Part shown: piece after piece, positions 62,166 through 64,000 of the stretch | Layout: every line of letters begins with the position of its first letter | Position numbering within the stretch: position 1 is the first letter of the stretch | Source of the DNA: Whitmania pigra | Lineage: Eukaryota; Annelida; Clitellata; Hirudinida; Haemopidae | Assembly: GCA_021613335.1 (NCBI GenBank) | Contig: JAJTWR010000329.1 | Span: 663,501-727,500 of the forward strand | DNA length: 64,000 bases | Direction of reading: 5' to 3' | The notes under the pieces: generated by a model | What the model was told of the DNA's origin: nothing | Seen by the model: only the letters and a program-made list of their open reading frames with translations | Database searches by the model: none | Program-made: the position numbers and the translations under genes

Positions 62166-62960
62166 CATCTCATTTTGGCGCCCCGACACCTTTTTTATTG
62201 AATTTCTAATTATGGTCAACAAACCAACCCATGAATTTGTCTTCTAATTAAAATTTGCGAAATGAATTATATTCATTGTTCTCATTTTAGTAAGATTTAA
62301 CGGACAAATTTTGCTCTACTTTTGAGTAAGAACGTACTCCTTTCCTGCCGGTTAAAGGATTATTTACAGTTCATCTTAAGCATTGTTTAGCGTTTCTATA
62401 GAAGTTATGATCCATTATTGATTAAGGGCTGATTTCGCCGCTTTTCTCCGACACATTTGGTGTCTTGGCTCTTTAAAATCTTTGATAGCCTACATTATTC
62501 AAAAATTTACCATTGAAAGTTAATCAAATATTGGATATTTTGATAATAATATTTACAGACATTTCCATTGTTTGCCAAATTAATTAATCAACGAGCAATG
62601 TTTAAATATGAGCATTAGCTCTTCTATTCTGCAGCTTCTGGTACGGTTTTTGTTTATCGTTTCACGGGCGAGTTTGTTGTGGCCGGTGGGTTTTTTTTGC
62701 TTAGAAAGTAATTCAATAATTAATTTTTTCTATGTCACGGAGGCCATAATGACTATTTAATAAGTATTTAATAAATAACTAGAGGAAAATATTGGACATG
62801 GACAATGCTTGTGAGAATGATAATTTAGATCTGTTCGTGGTTAACTGTGCTCTAACGAATATATTTGTTACATGTATGAAAAAGTTAATATACTAATTCA
62901 AATGGCACAATATGATATGTGGTTTTACAGGCTGTCTTTTGAGAAATTTGATCCCATTTA

Positions 62961-63853
62961 ATGGCTGAAGATGTTGCTGACAATTGGGAAACATTGGATG
63001 ACGTTAACGTGAGCTTTATAGCTTGTTTAAGTTATGTTAATGTGATACAATGTTGAGGTTATGTCTAGAGATGTTTTTAATAATGTATTGCTGCTTAACA
63101 ACTACGAAATAGTTAACTATATTAAGTGCTTAAATGTTTATTTAAAGCTTTTCATTGTGGCATCAAAGTATAGTAAATCATTTAAGAATTGTTTCAGGAA
63201 CTCGATAAAAGGCTAAAGAAGTTGGAGGACTCAGTTAAAAATACATTGCAAGATGAAGAATCAAATCAAACAAGGATTAACAGAGTTATCTCTGATCCAT
63301 CGATGTCTTCTTTTGGCAGGCCTGCATTTAGAATTCTAAAAAGGGATTCTCATAATCAGTCATCTCATCCCTTAAAGTAGATTTTAAAGTAACCTTAGGA
63401 GCTTTTGTTCATGTGAGTGGGCATGAATTATTTCTTTTGCTAGGACGATGGCCTCGTCAAGGCCTGTTCGAACCCTCGAGGAAAGGGAGGCCGCCTATGC
63501 AGAAGCCAGGCTAAGAATTCTCGGTTCTGTCGAGGAGGGATCTTTAAAGACCGAGCCCGTCGTGCTTGAGAACACAGGGTTGTTCAGAATTTACTAAAAT
63601 GTTTTCTGTGTTTTTTGGTTAAGATTTTTTATTACATTAAATAACATTACAACATACCCGAACATCACAAATGATGATATTAGCTTATGAGATTTGTTGC
63701 ATCATTATTTCTTTGGACAGTAAGATCAGGAGTGAAATAATTCAGGTTGATGTTTTCAGATTGCAGATGAATTGTTCAGTTCAGAAAAAGTCTCCTTCAG
63801 AAAAGGCTTCACAGCAAAATAACAGAGATAAAGGAATGTTTAGCGATAGGTAG
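62961..63853 (+). CDS. SZRD1: SUZ RNA-binding domain-containing protein 1
   Basis: Four coding exons: 62961-63008, 63198-63376, 63444-63578 and 63721-63853, phases 0, 2, 2; predicted 164 residues (human 152). The start MAEDVADNWETLDD resembles the acidic SZRD1 N-terminus (xxVAESWEEAxD). FRILKRD and the SUZ domain EEREAAYAEARLRILGS are diagnostic; the end NNRDKGMFSDR resembles the SUZ-C motif. The SUZ domain binds RNA, and human SZRD1 is a small regulator of mRNA fate and proliferation. The last exon is assigned by phase and the SUZ-C-like end, and is less certain. An acceptor GGTTTTACAG 20 bases before the ATG implies a 5'UTR exon or trans-splicing. The first 790 bases upstream (62166-62960) hold no other gene. 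Confidence 0.9.
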
Positions 63854-64000
63854 CCAACTACATTTTGGAGGACTTGATGGATTTAGTTCTTGAATAGTTT
63901 CTGTTGTATTTCAACATGTTTTGTACAGGTTAAGCTGAGGTAGATCAGAATTTTGTATTTTTGTGAATTGCATGATCTCTCATTCAGAGCTAATAGATTA

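Overview
This window is animal nuclear DNA. It is AT-rich, carries intron-split genes on both strands with mostly short GT-AG introns, and is dense in small dispersed repeats. All recognisable genes are metazoan. Two (DRC1 of motile cilia, the CD164/endolyn sialomucin) plus an ANKDD1-type ankyrin/death-domain gene, and the tRNA-derived and MITE-like repeats, suggest an invertebrate such as a tunicate or another deuterostome. The species cannot be fixed from the sequence. Exons were joined by hand from splice sites, reading phase and family similarity; no alignment was run.

Layout. 0.8-2.0 kb (-): Golgi carbohydrate sulfotransferase. 5.8 kb (+): a 50-residue PIGBOS1-like microprotein, convergent with SLC25A44 (6.3-7.5 kb, -). 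SLC25A44 is head-to-head with BORCS5 (7.9-9.7 kb, +). 10.5-11.2 kb (-): calcineurin-B-like EF-hand protein. 13.3-14.6 kb (-): CD164-like sialomucin. 15.7-17.0 kb (-): broken Ty3/gypsy element. 18.5-24.4 kb (+): FMN-type formin in 19 coding exons. 27.4-29.8 kb (+): SRFBP1, convergent with DRC1 (30.0-36.2 kb, -, 16 coding exons). 38 kb: hAT-like end and LINE relic. 39.3-41.8 kb (+): shugoshin. 43.4-45.2 kb (+): decayed DUF4806-type gene between two inverted GC-rich repeats. 46.1-48.3 kb (+): GTF2F1 (TFIIF alpha). 53.0-54.7 kb (-): orphan coiled-coil gene. 55.4-59.5 kb (+): ANKDD1. 61.8-62.2 kb (-): hAT/ZMYM-type transposase relic. 63.0-63.9 kb (+): SZRD1.

The host genes are unrelated housekeeping, cytoskeletal, ciliary and mitotic genes and form no operon or pathway. 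The more unusual features are: a PIGBOS1-like microprotein; three GC-AG introns in two neighbouring genes, each forced by reading frame; a one-ankyrin-repeat-per-exon gene with seven 99-bp exons; a tRNA-Glu-derived SINE family; a piggyBac-type MITE with intact TTAA ends; and the DUF4806 gene between inverted repeats. I did not see a clearly new multi-gene system.
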